Shown: in pieces, positions 23,506 through 33,098 of the stretch | How positions within the stretch are numbered: position 1 is the stretch's first letter | How the letters are laid out: each line of letters starts with the position of its first letter | Source of the DNA: Actinomycetales bacterium UBA1416 | GTDB lineage: Bacteria > Actinomycetota > Actinomycetes > Actinomycetales > Actinomycetaceae | Length of the DNA stretch: 43,895 nucleotides | Reading direction: 5' to 3' | Assembly (NCBI GenBank): GCA_002304945.1 | Contig: DBPQ01000051.1 | Span: 1 to 43,895 of the forward strand | Notes under the pieces: model-generated | Seen by the model: the letters and a program-made list of their open reading frames with translations, nothing else | Databases searched by the model: none | Told to the model about the DNA's origin: nothing | Made by a program: the position numbers and the translations under genes

Positions 23506-23898
23506 TCAGACCTGGGCGCCGTCGTCGTCTCGGTCGGTGTGCTCCGGAAGTCGGACGAACAGCGTGACCAGCCCCCCGACGGCGAGGATCACCCCGAGTG
23601 GGGCCACCCACCCGGGCGTGCTCGCGGCCACCCCGACGAAGACGGCGAGGATGCCGACCCCGAGTGCGAGCCAGGCGAGGACGGTCACAGGGTCGGGGTT
23701 CCCCAGCGGTGGGTCCGGTTCCTCGAAGCCCTCCTCGTCCTCGGCCACCTCGTAGTCGCGGGGGCCGTCGGTCCCGGGCATCGGCGAATCCACCCGCCCG
23801 TCGTCGCGAGGTTGCCGCAGCGGCCCGAGCCGGGACGTAAGATCGTCCCACCGGGCATCGAGTTCGTCGGGATCGAAGTCGTCGGGAGTACGTGCCAT
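23506..23898 (-). CDS. small membrane protein, function unknown
   Basis: A 130-residue protein I cannot assign. The first 70 residues are hydrophilic and acidic (MARTPDDFDPDELDARWDD, later EVAEDEEGFEEPDPP), followed by two hydrophobic helices (about residues 72-91 and 95-113) and a charged tail ending in DRDDDGAQV. It looks like a cytoplasmic acidic domain on a two-helix anchor. ATG 23898 is preceded 7 bases upstream by TAGAGT, so it is probably leaderless. It is convergent with the ROK kinase and divergent from the PlsC-type acyltransferase. Confidence 0.75.
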   Translation of the reverse strand: MARTPDDFDPDELDARWDDLTSRLGPLRQPRDDGRVDSPMPGTDGPRDYEVAEDEEGFEEPDPPLGNPDPVTVLAWLALGVGILAVFVGVAASTPGWVAPLGVILAVGGLVTLFVRLPEHTDRDDDGAQV

Positions 23899-23905
23899 GG
23901 CACCG

Positions 23906-23911
23906 ACTCTA
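23906..23911 (-). promoter_or_regulatory. -10 hexamer, leaderless promoter for the small membrane protein
   Basis: TAGAGT on the minus strand ends 7 bases before the ATG at 23898. Confidence 0.55.
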
Positions 23912-23973
23912 GGCGGGTCGTGGGCGTCGGCGTCGTCCGGGCACGCAAGGCCGAACCGACGGAGGGAAGTGAC

Positions 23974-24930
23974 GTGCTGTACGGCTTCATGAAGGCGACG
24001 CTCGGCAGCGCGTTGAAGGTGTTCTACCAACCGTGGATCCGGGGCGCGCAGAACATCCCCGACGACGGTCCGGCCATCCTCGCATCCAATCACCTGGCCG
24101 TCATCGACTCCTTCTTCCTCCCGCTGATGATCCGCCGCGAGGTGGTCTTCATGGGGAAGTCGGACTACTTCACCGGCACCGGCGTCAAGGGCAGGGCGGT
24201 CGCCGCCTTCATGCGCGGGGTGGGGACGATCCCCGTGGACCGGTCCGGCGGCAAGGCCTCCGAGGCAGCGCTCCGGACCGGCCTCAGGAGACTGCACGAG
24301 GGGGAGTTGTTCGGCATCTACCCCGAGGGGACCCGCAGCCCCGACGGCCGCCTCTACCGCGGGAAGACCGGTGTCGCGCGCCTCGCTCTCGAGTCGGGTG
24401 CCCCGGTGATCCCGGTCGCGATGATCGGCACGAACATCGCGCAACCGATCGGCACCAAGATCCCCAAGCTCCACCGGATCGGGATCGTGGTGGGAGAGCC
24501 CCTGGACTTCTCGCGCTACGCGGGCATGTCCAGTGACAGGTTCGTGCTGCGGTCCATCACGGACGAGATCATGTACGAGCTCATGCGGCTGTCCGGGCAG
24601 GAGTACGTGGACATCTACGCCGCGACCATGAAGAACCGGCTGGCCGCCGCGAAGAAGGCGAAGGAGGAGACCGCGGCCCCGGTCGCCCCGGACCGCGTGG
24701 CCGCCCCGGGAGGCAGGCCGGTCCCGGCCGTCGAGGTGCCCGAGCCCACCGAGGAGGAGATCCGCGAGGGTCTCGAGGTGCTCGAGGCTGCGCGTGCCGA
24801 GGCTGCGCGTGCCGATGCCGAGCGTGCCGATGCCGAGCGGGCGGAGGCCTCCCAGGCCGGGACGCCGGCGCGCGGCGGGGAGTCCGCGGCGGAGGGCGAG
24901 GCCGCTGAGGAGCGCGGGTCCGGGCAATAG
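23974..24930 (+). CDS. 1-acyl-sn-glycerol-3-phosphate acyltransferase family protein
   Basis: 318 residues (PlsC-like; Rv2182c-like). The catalytic HX4D is SNHLAVIDSFF (His near residue 40), followed by the GTIPVDRSGG substrate loop and YPEGTRSPDG, the phosphate-binding EGTR block. It acylates lysophosphatidic acid in phospholipid synthesis at the inner face of the membrane. The last 90 residues leave the enzyme core and form an Ala/Glu/Arg-rich, probably helical tail built from 5-residue repeats such as ADAER. GTG 23974 follows GGAGGGAAG at 23961-23969. A 26-bp perfect palindrome lies just after its stop. Confidence 0.9.
   Translation: MLYGFMKATLGSALKVFYQPWIRGAQNIPDDGPAILASNHLAVIDSFFLPLMIRREVVFMGKSDYFTGTGVKGRAVAAFMRGVGTIPVDRSGGKASEAALRTGLRRLHEGELFGIYPEGTRSPDGRLYRGKTGVARLALESGAPVIPVAMIGTNIAQPIGTKIPKLHRIGIVVGEPLDFSRYAGMSSDRFVLRSITDEIMYELMRLSGQEYVDIYAATMKNRLAAAKKAKEETAAPVAPDRVAAPGGRPVPAVEVPEPTEEEIREGLEVLEAARAEAARADAERADAERAEASQAGTPARGGESAAEGEAAEERGSGQ
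24784..24843 (+). repeat. 15-bp tandem repeats in the acyltransferase tail
   Basis: Four consecutive 15-base units: two identical GAGGCTGCGCGTGCC (24784-24798, 24799-24813) and two related units beginning GATGCCGAGCG (24814-24828, 24829-24843). They encode the repeated EAARA and DAERA segments. Confidence 0.85.
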
Positions 24931-24933
24931 ACT
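24928..24933 (+). promoter_or_regulatory. possible -10 for the phosphofructokinase gene
   Basis: TAGACT includes the stop codon of the acyltransferase gene. A start about 7 bases later would fall within the left arm of the following palindrome, so the hairpin would only partly be in this transcript. Confidence 0.35.
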
Positions 24934-24959
24934 GGGCGTGCGCCCCGGGGCGCACGCCC
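24934..24959 (+). terminator. 26-bp perfect palindrome between plsC-type gene and pfp
   Basis: Two 13-base arms with no spacer (GGGCGTGCGCCCC and its inverse) followed by GTTT. In RNA it would fold as a very GC-rich hairpin with a few central bases unpaired. It most likely ends the acyltransferase transcript. Confidence 0.7.
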
Positions 24960-24984
24960 GTTTCCCCACGAGAGAGGTGTGACG

Positions 24985-26202
24985 ATGGTTCGTCGCGTAG
25001 CGTTGCTGACCGCGGGGGGATTCGCCCCCTGCCTGTCCTCGGCCGTCGGAGGCCTGATCGAGCGGTACACCGCGGTGGCACCGGAGATCGAGATCATCGC
25101 CTACCAGCACGGCTATCACGGCCTGCTCACGGGCAACTCGGTGGTGATCGACGACGAGGCGCGCGCGAATGCGGCGGTCCTCCACCGTTACGGCGGCAGT
25201 CCGATCGGCAACTCGCGGGTCAAGCTCACCAACGCTGCCGACCTGGTGCGCCGTGGCCTCGTGCGGGAGGGTGAGGATCCGCTCAAGGTGGCCGCCGAGC
25301 GGCTCCGGGCGGACGGCGTCGACATCCTGCACACCATCGGTGGTGACGACACGAACACGACGGCGGCGGACCTGGCGGGGTACCTGGAGCGGAACCACTA
25401 CCAGCTGACCGTGGTGGGACTGCCCAAGACCATCGACAACGACATCGTGCCCATCCGGCAGTCGCTGGGTGCCGACACGGCGGCCGAGCAGGCGAGCCTC
25501 TTCGCCCAGAACGTCATCGGGGAGCACCGCTCCAGCCCGCGCATGCTCATCGTCCACGAGGTGATGGGGCGCAACTGTGGATGGCTGACCGCGGCTGCCG
25601 CACAGAAGTACCGGTCGTGGCTCGACACCCGCGAATGGGTTCCCTCGATCGGGCTGACACGCGAACGCTGGGACATCCACGCCGTCTACGTCCCGGAGAT
25701 GGCGCCGAACCTCGACACCGAGGCCGTCCGCCTGCGCAGGGTCATGGACGAGCAGGGCAACGTCAACATCTTCCTGTCCGAGGGCGCGGGGGTGCCGGAG
25801 ATCATCGCCGAGATGGAGCAGGCGGGCGAGGAGGTGCAGCGCGATCCGTTCGGCCACGTCAAGCTGGACACCATCAACCCCGGCGCCTGGTTCGCGCGCC
25901 AGTTCGCCGACCGCATCGGTGCCGAGAAGGTCATGGTGCAGAAGTCCGGCTACTTCTCCCGGTCCGCACGGGCCAACGAGACGGACCTGGAGCTCATCCG
26001 CACGATGACCGAGTTCGCGGTGGACCGCGCGCTGGCGGGCGAGCCGGGAGTGGTCGGGCACGACGAGGAGAACGGCGACCAGCTCGCCGTGATCGCCTTC
26101 CCGCGCATCAAGGGCCACAAGGCGTTCGACGTCTTCCAGCCGTGGTTCCGGGAGCTGCTCAACGCCATCGGCCAGCCGTTCTCGGCGGACCCGAGCGTCT
26201 GA
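24985..26202 (+). CDS. pfp: 6-phosphofructokinase, pyrophosphate-dependent type
   Basis: A 405-residue phosphofructokinase acting between fructose 6-phosphate and fructose 1,6-bisphosphate in glycolysis. Residues 119-122 read GGDD, where ATP-dependent enzymes have GGDG, and residue 148 is Lys in PKTIDND; this Asp/Lys pair is the known signature of pyrophosphate users. The MGRNCGW block near residue 194 is the substrate-binding segment. The length exceeds the 320-340 of bacterial ATP enzymes, also in keeping with the PPi group. ATG 24985 is preferred over GTG 24979 because AGAGAGG at 24971-24977 is correctly spaced. It converges on pknL across a strong terminator. Confidence 0.93.
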   Translation: MVRRVALLTAGGFAPCLSSAVGGLIERYTAVAPEIEIIAYQHGYHGLLTGNSVVIDDEARANAAVLHRYGGSPIGNSRVKLTNAADLVRRGLVREGEDPLKVAAERLRADGVDILHTIGGDDTNTTAADLAGYLERNHYQLTVVGLPKTIDNDIVPIRQSLGADTAAEQASLFAQNVIGEHRSSPRMLIVHEVMGRNCGWLTAAAAQKYRSWLDTREWVPSIGLTRERWDIHAVYVPEMAPNLDTEAVRLRRVMDEQGNVNIFLSEGAGVPEIIAEMEQAGEEVQRDPFGHVKLDTINPGAWFARQFADRIGAEKVMVQKSGYFSRSARANETDLELIRTMTEFAVDRALAGEPGVVGHDEENGDQLAVIAFPRIKGHKAFDVFQPWFRELLNAIGQPFSADPSV

Positions 26203-26210
26203 TCGCGTGA

Positions 26211-26242
26211 ACGGGCGGGCCCCCCGACCGGGGGCCCGCCCG

Positions 26243-26243
<1 letters not shown>
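26211..26243. terminator. bidirectional terminator between pfp and pknL
   Basis: A perfect 14-bp stem, arms 26211-26224 and 26230-26243, with a 5-base loop. The last base of the right arm is the first base of the pknL stop codon (minus strand), so it serves both convergent genes. Confidence 0.9.
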
Positions 26244-28117
<1,874 letters not shown>

Positions 28118-28123
28118 AGCGTG

Positions 28124-28129
28124 ATCCTA
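28124..28129 (-). promoter_or_regulatory. -10 hexamer, leaderless promoter for pknL
   Basis: TAGGAT on the minus strand ends 6 bases before the GTG at 28117. It lies in the 55-base gap after the LysM gene. Confidence 0.6.
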
Positions 28130-28172
28130 TGCGGCCCGCGCCGCGATCCCGCCGTACGACGAGGAGTGTCGC

Positions 28173-29222
28173 TCAGCCGCCGAACTGGGTCATGAAGGAC
28201 CGCACGCCGGAGACGTAGGACCTCGTGTCCGAGAACATCCCGTTGCGCTTCACGGAGCCCGCACCCTGGTAGTAGGAGGCGATCGCGATGTCCAGCGAGC
28301 TCGACGTCCGAACGAGCTGGCGGATGATGGCGACCCCGGCCGTGACGTTGTCCCGCGGGTCCAGGAGGTTCAGCTCGCGTCCCACGAGGTCGGAGGCCCA
28401 CACCCCGGACGACGGGATCACCTGCATCGTGCCGATGGCGTTGGCGGGGGACACGGAGGCGTGGTTGAACCCGGACTCCTTCATGGCGATCGCCAGCGCG
28501 AGGGCAGGGTCGACGCCCATCGCCGTCGCGGTCGAGCGGACGAGGGTACGCATCTCCTCGCGCGAGGGGACCCCCACGGCCAGGAGCGCGGCCTTGTTCG
28601 CGTTCGCGGCATCCACCGTGGCCTTCGGGTAGGAGTAGTGGAGGAACGTGCTCGGAACCAGGGGTGCCGTTCCCGCACTCTGTGGCGCCGGCGTGGGTGC
28701 CGTCGCGGTGAGCCGGAGGACCTGGCCGGGGTGGATGAGGGTGGAGCGCAGTCCGTTGGTGCTCATGAGGGTGGCGACGGTGGTGCCGTGCCTGGCGGCG
28801 ATGTGGGACAGCGTGTCGCCGCGGACGACGGTGTGGGTGGCGGCCGCGGCCGACGGTGCGGGGGCGGAGGTGACAGCCGGGGAGGGGACCGCCGCCGGGC
28901 TCGGGATCGTCAGCATCTGCCCCACGCGGATCAGCGCGTCGCGGTCCAGGCCGTTGGCCTCCACGATCGCCGCCACGGACGTGCCGGTGCGCTGCGCGAT
29001 GAGCCACACCGAGTCCCCGACCTGGACCTGGTACGTCATCGACACCGGCGCTGTGGGTACCCGTACCGAGGCGCTCACCGGTGCCGCGGGTGCGTGCCGG
29101 GACAGTCCGCGGGAGTCGAGGGCAGCCGTCCCCTCCACGGCGATGGCCGGCACTGCCGAGGACGCGACGGTCCCAGCGGCGAGAGCGGCGGTGAGGGACA
29201 CGCGAGCGGGGAGAGAGGACAT
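28173..29222 (-). CDS. secreted LysM lytic transglycosylase
   Basis: 349 residues. A signal peptide (about residues 1-29, ending AVPAIA) is followed by two LysM domains (YQVQVGDSVWLIAQRTG, about 63-107, and HTVVRGDTLSHIAARHG, about 131-173) joined by an Ala/Pro/Ser linker, then an SLT domain (about 230-349) with the catalytic Glu in AMKESGFNH and the GTMQVIPSSG and YYQGAGSVKRNG blocks. It would bind and cleave glycan strands of the cell wall. ATG 29222 has GGAG 5 bases upstream. A TTGACA box and 17-base spacer lead to an AACGTT -10 just before it, and phased GTGA repeats lie upstream. Confidence 0.92.
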   Translation of the reverse strand: MSSLPARVSLTAALAAGTVASSAVPAIAVEGTAALDSRGLSRHAPAAPVSASVRVPTAPVSMTYQVQVGDSVWLIAQRTGTSVAAIVEANGLDRDALIRVGQMLTIPSPAAVPSPAVTSAPAPSAAAATHTVVRGDTLSHIAARHGTTVATLMSTNGLRSTLIHPGQVLRLTATAPTPAPQSAGTAPLVPSTFLHYSYPKATVDAANANKAALLAVGVPSREEMRTLVRSTATAMGVDPALALAIAMKESGFNHASVSPANAIGTMQVIPSSGVWASDLVGRELNLLDPRDNVTAGVAIIRQLVRTSSSLDIAIASYYQGAGSVKRNGMFSDTRSYVSGVRSFMTQFGG

Positions 29223-29231
29223 GCGAGCTCC

Positions 29232-29260
29232 AACGTTGGGGCAGTGACAGATGATGTCAA
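29232..29260 (-). promoter_or_regulatory. -35/-10 promoter for the LysM transglycosylase
   Basis: On the minus strand TTGACA (29255-29260) and AACGTT (29232-29237) are separated by exactly 17 bases. The start would fall 1-3 bases ahead of the ATG at 29222, so the mRNA may be nearly leaderless. The -35 overlaps the gap between the first two GTGACA repeats. Confidence 0.5.
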
Positions 29261-29303
29261 TGTGACAACTGTTAACCGTGTGAACTCCAGTGCGCGTGTG
29301 AGC
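29244..29303. repeat. four GTGA-containing direct repeats at 18-bp spacing
   Basis: Plus-strand hexamers GTGACA (29244), GTGACA (29262), GTGAAC (29280) and GTGAGC (29298) start exactly 18 bases apart. They cover the promoter of the LysM gene and the upstream side of the divergent Rv2175c-like gene. They may be binding sites for a regulator. Confidence 0.45.
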
Positions 29304-29336
29304 GTGTCGCAAAGCACTTCGTGTGCCGCGACGTGC

Positions 29337-29342
29337 TATTTT
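29337..29342 (+). promoter_or_regulatory. -10 hexamer, leaderless promoter for the Rv2175c-like gene
   Basis: TATTTT ends 6 bases before the GTG at 29349. Confidence 0.55.
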
Positions 29343-29348
29343 CCGCAC

Positions 29349-29708
29349 GTGTCTCTGCGAGAGCTGGACGAGCGTTGGCTGCCGGTACCCGATGTGGCCG
29401 AGATTCTCGGCGTCACCCCGCGCGACGTCCGGAACCTGATCCGCTCCCAGCACCTCGTGGGGTGCCGCCTCCCGGGACTCGAGGGCGCCCGTATCCCCTC
29501 GGCCTTCCTGTCCGCCGCGCGGCCCGACGGCCTCGTCGACGGGTTGCGCGGCAGCATCATCCAGCTGCGTGATGCCGGGATGACGGACGAGCAGGTCGTG
29601 TCCTGGCTGCTGTCCCCTCATCCCGAGCTGGGCGGCAGTCCTGCCGCGGCCATGCGTGAGGGCAGGAAGCACGCCGTCCGCCGGGCGGCGCAGGCGGAGG
29701 GCCTCTGA
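29349..29708 (+). CDS. Rv2175c-like DNA-binding protein
   Basis: 119 residues, mostly made of a winged helix-turn-helix (WLPVPDVAEILGVTPRDVRNLIRSQHLVG, about residues 10-39) and a C-terminal helical domain (GSIIQLRDAGMTDEQVVSWLLSPH). In Mycobacterium tuberculosis Rv2175c binds DNA and is phosphorylated by PknL; the presence of a PknL-like kinase close by supports the same relationship. The N-terminal Thr that is phosphorylated in that protein is not obvious here, since the protein begins VSLRELDE. GTG 29349 is supported by a leaderless TATTTT. It ends one base from the stop of the convergent polyprenyl synthetase gene. Confidence 0.88.
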   Translation: MSLRELDERWLPVPDVAEILGVTPRDVRNLIRSQHLVGCRLPGLEGARIPSAFLSAARPDGLVDGLRGSIIQLRDAGMTDEQVVSWLLSPHPELGGSPAAAMREGRKHAVRRAAQAEGL

Positions 29709-29709
29709 G

Positions 29710-30774
29710 TCAGGCCGTGCGCCGGGTCAGGGCCCCGGCGAGCGCGTGCAGTGCGGACCTCGTCTCCGTGTCCAGCGGCGCCGCGGCGATCGCCTCGGTC
29801 GCACGACGGTGGCGATCGGCGATCAGCGACTCGTGTCGCTCGCGGGCGCCGGAGCCGATCAGGATCGCCCTGATCCGATCCACGTCCGCGGCGCTGAGGG
29901 TGGGGTCACCGAGGCGCGCGCGGAGGAAGGCGGTGTCCTCCGGGGCCGCGAGGGCCAGACCGAGGTGGACGATCGGCGTGCGCTTGCCCTCCCGCAGGTC
30001 GTCGCCCGCCGGCTTGCCGGTGACCGCCGGGTCGCCGAACACCCCGAGGTCGTCGTCGCGCAGCTGGAAGGCCTCACCCAGGGGCTCACCCACCCGGCTG
30101 AGCGACGCGAGCAGGCCGGGTGACCCCCCGGCCAGGGCTGCGCCGAGAACGAGCGGGTGTTCCACCGAGTAGCGCGCGGACTTGTGCCGAATGACGGTGA
30201 GGGACCTGTCGAGGGCCGTCTCGAGTGGTTCCTCCAGGAGTTCGCCCGTGCTCGCCCGCACGTCGAGGTACTGCCCGACGGCGACCTCGGCCGTCATCAC
30301 CTCCCAGATGCGGAGGGCGGCAGACCGGTGGTCCGGCACGAGATCGGCGGCGCGGCGCATCTCCCGTTGCGCGAGCACCAGGAGGAGGTCACCGAGCAGG
30401 ATGGCGGCGTTCGCACCGAAGCGCGCGGGATCGGGCGCGCCACCGGCCACCAGGGCGGCGAACCGGACGTGGCTCGCCGGCCGCCCGCGCCGCGTGGCGG
30501 CGTCGTCGATGACGTCGTCGTGCACGAGCGCCGCGGCCTGGAACAGCTCCAGGGCGCACCCGGCCCCGATCAGCGGTTCCGCGAGTTCAGCGCCGCCCAC
30601 GGCGCGCCACCCCGCTGCGCAGAGCCGGGCCCGACCCCTCTTGCCGCCCGCGGTGAGTTCCTGCGCCGGAGCGAGGAAGTCGGCGAGGCCGGGCAGGTCC
30701 GGCAGGTCGTCGAGGGGTTCGCGCACCACCTCGGCGCACCGGGCGGATACGGCCCCGACAAATGCTGCGTCCAT
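29710..30774 (-). CDS. polyprenyl synthetase family protein
   Basis: A 354-residue all-helical prenyltransferase that condenses isopentenyl diphosphate with an allylic diphosphate. The first aspartate-rich motif is VHDDVIDDAATRRGRP, the second is QLRDDDLGVFGD, and TGKPAGDDLREGKRT follows as expected. GGKRGRARL near residue 46 binds the diphosphate. Product chain length (geranylgeranyl or longer) cannot be told reliably; the residues before the first motif are ELFQAAALV. Closest named relatives are actinobacterial IdsA-type enzymes, also near Rv2175c in mycobacteria. ATG 30774 has TACGCT 7 bases upstream. Confidence 0.92.
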   Translation of the reverse strand: MDAAFVGAVSARCAEVVREPLDDLPDLPGLADFLAPAQELTAGGKRGRARLCAAGWRAVGGAELAEPLIGAGCALELFQAAALVHDDVIDDAATRRGRPASHVRFAALVAGGAPDPARFGANAAILLGDLLLVLAQREMRRAADLVPDHRSAALRIWEVMTAEVAVGQYLDVRASTGELLEEPLETALDRSLTVIRHKSARYSVEHPLVLGAALAGGSPGLLASLSRVGEPLGEAFQLRDDDLGVFGDPAVTGKPAGDDLREGKRTPIVHLGLALAAPEDTAFLRARLGDPTLSAADVDRIRAILIGSGARERHESLIADRHRRATEAIAAAPLDTETRSALHALAGALTRRTA

Positions 30775-30781
30775 GACACCC

Positions 30782-30787
30782 AGCGTA
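30782..30787 (-). promoter_or_regulatory. -10 hexamer, leaderless promoter for the polyprenyl synthetase
   Basis: TACGCT on the minus strand ends 7 bases before the ATG at 30774. Confidence 0.55.
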
Positions 30788-30900
30788 CGGGGGTCACGTC
30801 CCCGTCCCCAGGTCGGGTGGTCCGTCATGAGCGCATCGCCGTCCACAGGTCCCGGGCCCGCCGCCGCGGAGGTGGGGCGCCCCGCGGTGGGATCGGACCC

Positions 30901-31935
30901 ATGATCGAATTCGAGTCCCACCAGGTCGTCCACGAGGTCCTCGCCTCCCTCCCCTTCACCTTCGGGTTCGCGCCCCGGGAGTCGGTGGTGTTCACCACCG
31001 TGGCGCTCGAGCCGTGGCGCCTCACCATCGGGGCCTCGGCCCGTCTCGACCTGCCCGACCTGGAACATCCCGCTGCCGTGAACGCCGTGGATCACGTCTG
31101 CTCCGCCCTCGTGCGCACCGGCGCCGACGCGGCGCTCGTGACGATCCACACCGAGCGGGAGATCGGGCCGTGGGTGTTCGAGCTGGCAGACCTCGTGACC
31201 GCGCGGTGGCCGTTCCTCGAGCACGGCGGCTACCACGTCCTGTCGGCCGGCACCATCCACGGCTTCGCCCCCGACGGCGAGCCCCGCGGCACCCACGACG
31301 CGCTCGAGTTGCTCACCACGAGGGTCGCCATGTCGCAGCCCGCCCAGGCGTTCGTCCGCGGACCGGAGGACTTCCGCGTCGCGCGGGTCACGGCCGGTGA
31401 GATGGCCGAGCGGGTAGCGGCAGAACTCGACCGGCTGCCCCCGGCCTGCCCGTCCCACGAGGAGAGCACGCTCTGGTGGGCGGCCGTGGAGCGCGGCTCG
31501 CCGCGCGGGAGCGGAATGCGGGCACGGCTCCTGCGCGCCCTCGACCACATCCCCTTCCGGGACGGGGTGATCGCCGCAGCGGTGTCGGGGAACTCGGGCG
31601 GCGACCTCACCTGGCAGAACGCGGCGTTCGACGATCCTCTCCCACCGGACCGCGACATGCTCGAGCGTGTGCAGGGCGTCCTCGAGGGGGTCGCGCGGCA
31701 CGCGCCGCCCGGGCGAGCGGTCTCACCCCTCGCCGTCGCCGCCTACCTGGCATGGTGGTCCGGTGACGGTGCGCGGGCCCGCGTCCTCGCCGAGCAGGCG
31801 CTCGAGGAGGATCCCGACCACTCACTGGCGGGACTGGTGCGCGACGCGCTCGCGCGCGCCTGTCCGCCGCCATGGTTCCCACTGGCGGGTCCGGCACTGC
31901 ACGAACCGCGGTCCTCCGCACGGAACGGCTGGTAA
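30901..31935 (+). CDS. DUF4192 family protein
   Basis: 344 residues of the actinobacterial DUF4192 family, function unknown. The N-terminal family signature is LASLPFTFGFAPRESVVF, followed by ADAALVTIHTE and, in the C-terminal half, PLAVAAYLAWWSGDGARARVLAEQALEEDPDHSLA, a helical repeat-like end seen across the family. It appears soluble. ATG 30901 has only a weak purine stretch ahead (GGTGGGAT). A 25-codon frame at 30827-30904 overlaps its start as ATGA and might couple translation. Its TAA stop overlaps the -10 of gcvT. Confidence 0.85.
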   Translation: MIEFESHQVVHEVLASLPFTFGFAPRESVVFTTVALEPWRLTIGASARLDLPDLEHPAAVNAVDHVCSALVRTGADAALVTIHTEREIGPWVFELADLVTARWPFLEHGGYHVLSAGTIHGFAPDGEPRGTHDALELLTTRVAMSQPAQAFVRGPEDFRVARVTAGEMAERVAAELDRLPPACPSHEESTLWWAAVERGSPRGSGMRARLLRALDHIPFRDGVIAAAVSGNSGGDLTWQNAAFDDPLPPDRDMLERVQGVLEGVARHAPPGRAVSPLAVAAYLAWWSGDGARARVLAEQALEEDPDHSLAGLVRDALARACPPPWFPLAGPALHEPRSSARNGW

Positions 31936-31938
31936 TTT
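31933..31938 (+). promoter_or_regulatory. -10 hexamer for gcvTHP
   Basis: TAATTT, overlapping the DUF4192 stop codon, in an AT-rich pocket of otherwise GC-rich sequence. A start about 7 bases downstream would give a leader of about 28 bases before the gcvT GTG at 31973, too short for a glycine riboswitch. Confidence 0.4.
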
Positions 31939-31972
31939 TGGGTGATCGGCCGACCTGATCGGAGTCTGTGAC

Positions 31973-33064
31973 GTGACCCTGCACACCACCCCGCTCCTCG
32001 CCGTCCACGAGTCACTCGGAGCCAGCATGGTCCCGTTCGGTGGCTGGCTCATGCCGCTGCGCTACGGGTCGGATCTCGCGGAGCACGCCGCGGTCCGGAC
32101 CGCGGCGGGCCTCTTCGACCTGTCCCACATGGCGCAGATCGAGATCTCCGGCAGCAGGGCGGCGGAGTTCCTGGACGGCGCGCTCGTGGGGGTTCCGAGC
32201 AGGCTGCGGACGGGCCGCGCGAAGTACACGATGATCACCGACGCGGACGGCCGTGTCCTCGACGACCTGATCGTCTACCGGCTCGCGGACACCGAGTACC
32301 ACGTCGTCGCGAACGCGGCCAACAGGGAGCGCGTGGTCGACGCTCTCACTGCCCGGTCGCGCGCCACCGCAACCCAGGTGATCGACCACACGCTCTCGCG
32401 CGCCATGGTCGCGGTGCAGGGGCCCCGCTCCGCGGAGATCCTCGCCTCGGTGTGCGACGCCGACCTCTCGGAGCTGCGCTACTACGCCATCACCCCCGCG
32501 ACGGTGGCCGGTGCCCCCGCCCTGGTCGCGCGCACCGGGTACACCGGCGAGGACGGCTTCGAGGTCATCGTCGGCGACGCCGCGGGGACCCCCGTGTGGT
32601 CCGCCCTCCTCGAGGCCGGTGCCGGCTCGGGGCTCATTCCCTGCGGCCTGGCGTCCCGCGACACCCTGCGGCTCGAGGCAGGCATGCCACTCTACGGCCA
32701 TGAGCTCTCCGAGGAGATCTCGCCGTTCGAGGCGGGACTCGGCCGGGTGGTGGACCTCGACCACGACTTCGTCGGCCGGGACGCCCTCGCGCGACTCGCC
32801 GCTGAGCCACCGCGCCGGCGCCTCGTGGGCCTGGTCGGCGAGGGGCGGCGGGCGGCCCGTGCGGGCGCCCGCGTCCTGCGCGGCGGCGACGACGTCGGCG
32901 TGGTGACCTCCGGCGTCCTGTCCCCGACGCTGGGCCATCCCATCGCCCTCGCCCTCCTCGCGACCGACGCCGCCGAGCCGGGGACCGGACTCGAGGTGGA
33001 CGTCCGCGGCAGGCCCCTGCGAATGACGGTGACGACGCCACCCTTCCACACCCGTACCCACTGA
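31973..33064 (+). CDS. gcvT: glycine cleavage system T protein (aminomethyltransferase)
   Basis: A 363-residue tetrahydrofolate-dependent enzyme that takes the aminomethyl group from lipoyl-GcvH, releasing ammonia and making 5,10-methylene-THF. It has the family start TPLLAVHESLGASMVPFGGWLMP, the folate-site Asp in DDLIVYRL, the YTGEDGFEV block and GLASRDTLRLEAGMPLYGHEL. GTG 31973 has GGAG 8 bases upstream. It heads gcvT-gcvH-gcvP; gcvH starts 34 bases later. The lipoamide dehydrogenase (L protein) is not in the window. Confidence 0.96.
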   Translation: MTLHTTPLLAVHESLGASMVPFGGWLMPLRYGSDLAEHAAVRTAAGLFDLSHMAQIEISGSRAAEFLDGALVGVPSRLRTGRAKYTMITDADGRVLDDLIVYRLADTEYHVVANAANRERVVDALTARSRATATQVIDHTLSRAMVAVQGPRSAEILASVCDADLSELRYYAITPATVAGAPALVARTGYTGEDGFEVIVGDAAGTPVWSALLEAGAGSGLIPCGLASRDTLRLEAGMPLYGHELSEEISPFEAGLGRVVDLDHDFVGRDALARLAAEPPRRRLVGLVGEGRRAARAGARVLRGGDDVGVVTSGVLSPTLGHPIALALLATDAAEPGTGLEVDVRGRPLRMTVTTPPFHTRTH

Positions 33065-33098
33065 CAGCCCGCGGATTTCACCACAGGAGAGGACAACC

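Noticed and set aside
30827..30904. A 25-codon ATG frame overlapping the DUF4192 start as ATGA
   Set aside because: It has no TANNNT -10 at the right distance and only a weak purine stretch. The encoded sequence is Pro/Ala/Gly rich with no recognisable feature, so it was not called as a gene.
31936..31972. Glycine riboswitch ahead of gcvT
   Set aside because: Only 37 bases separate the DUF4192 stop from gcvT and the candidate transcript leader is about 28 bases, far too short for a glycine aptamer.
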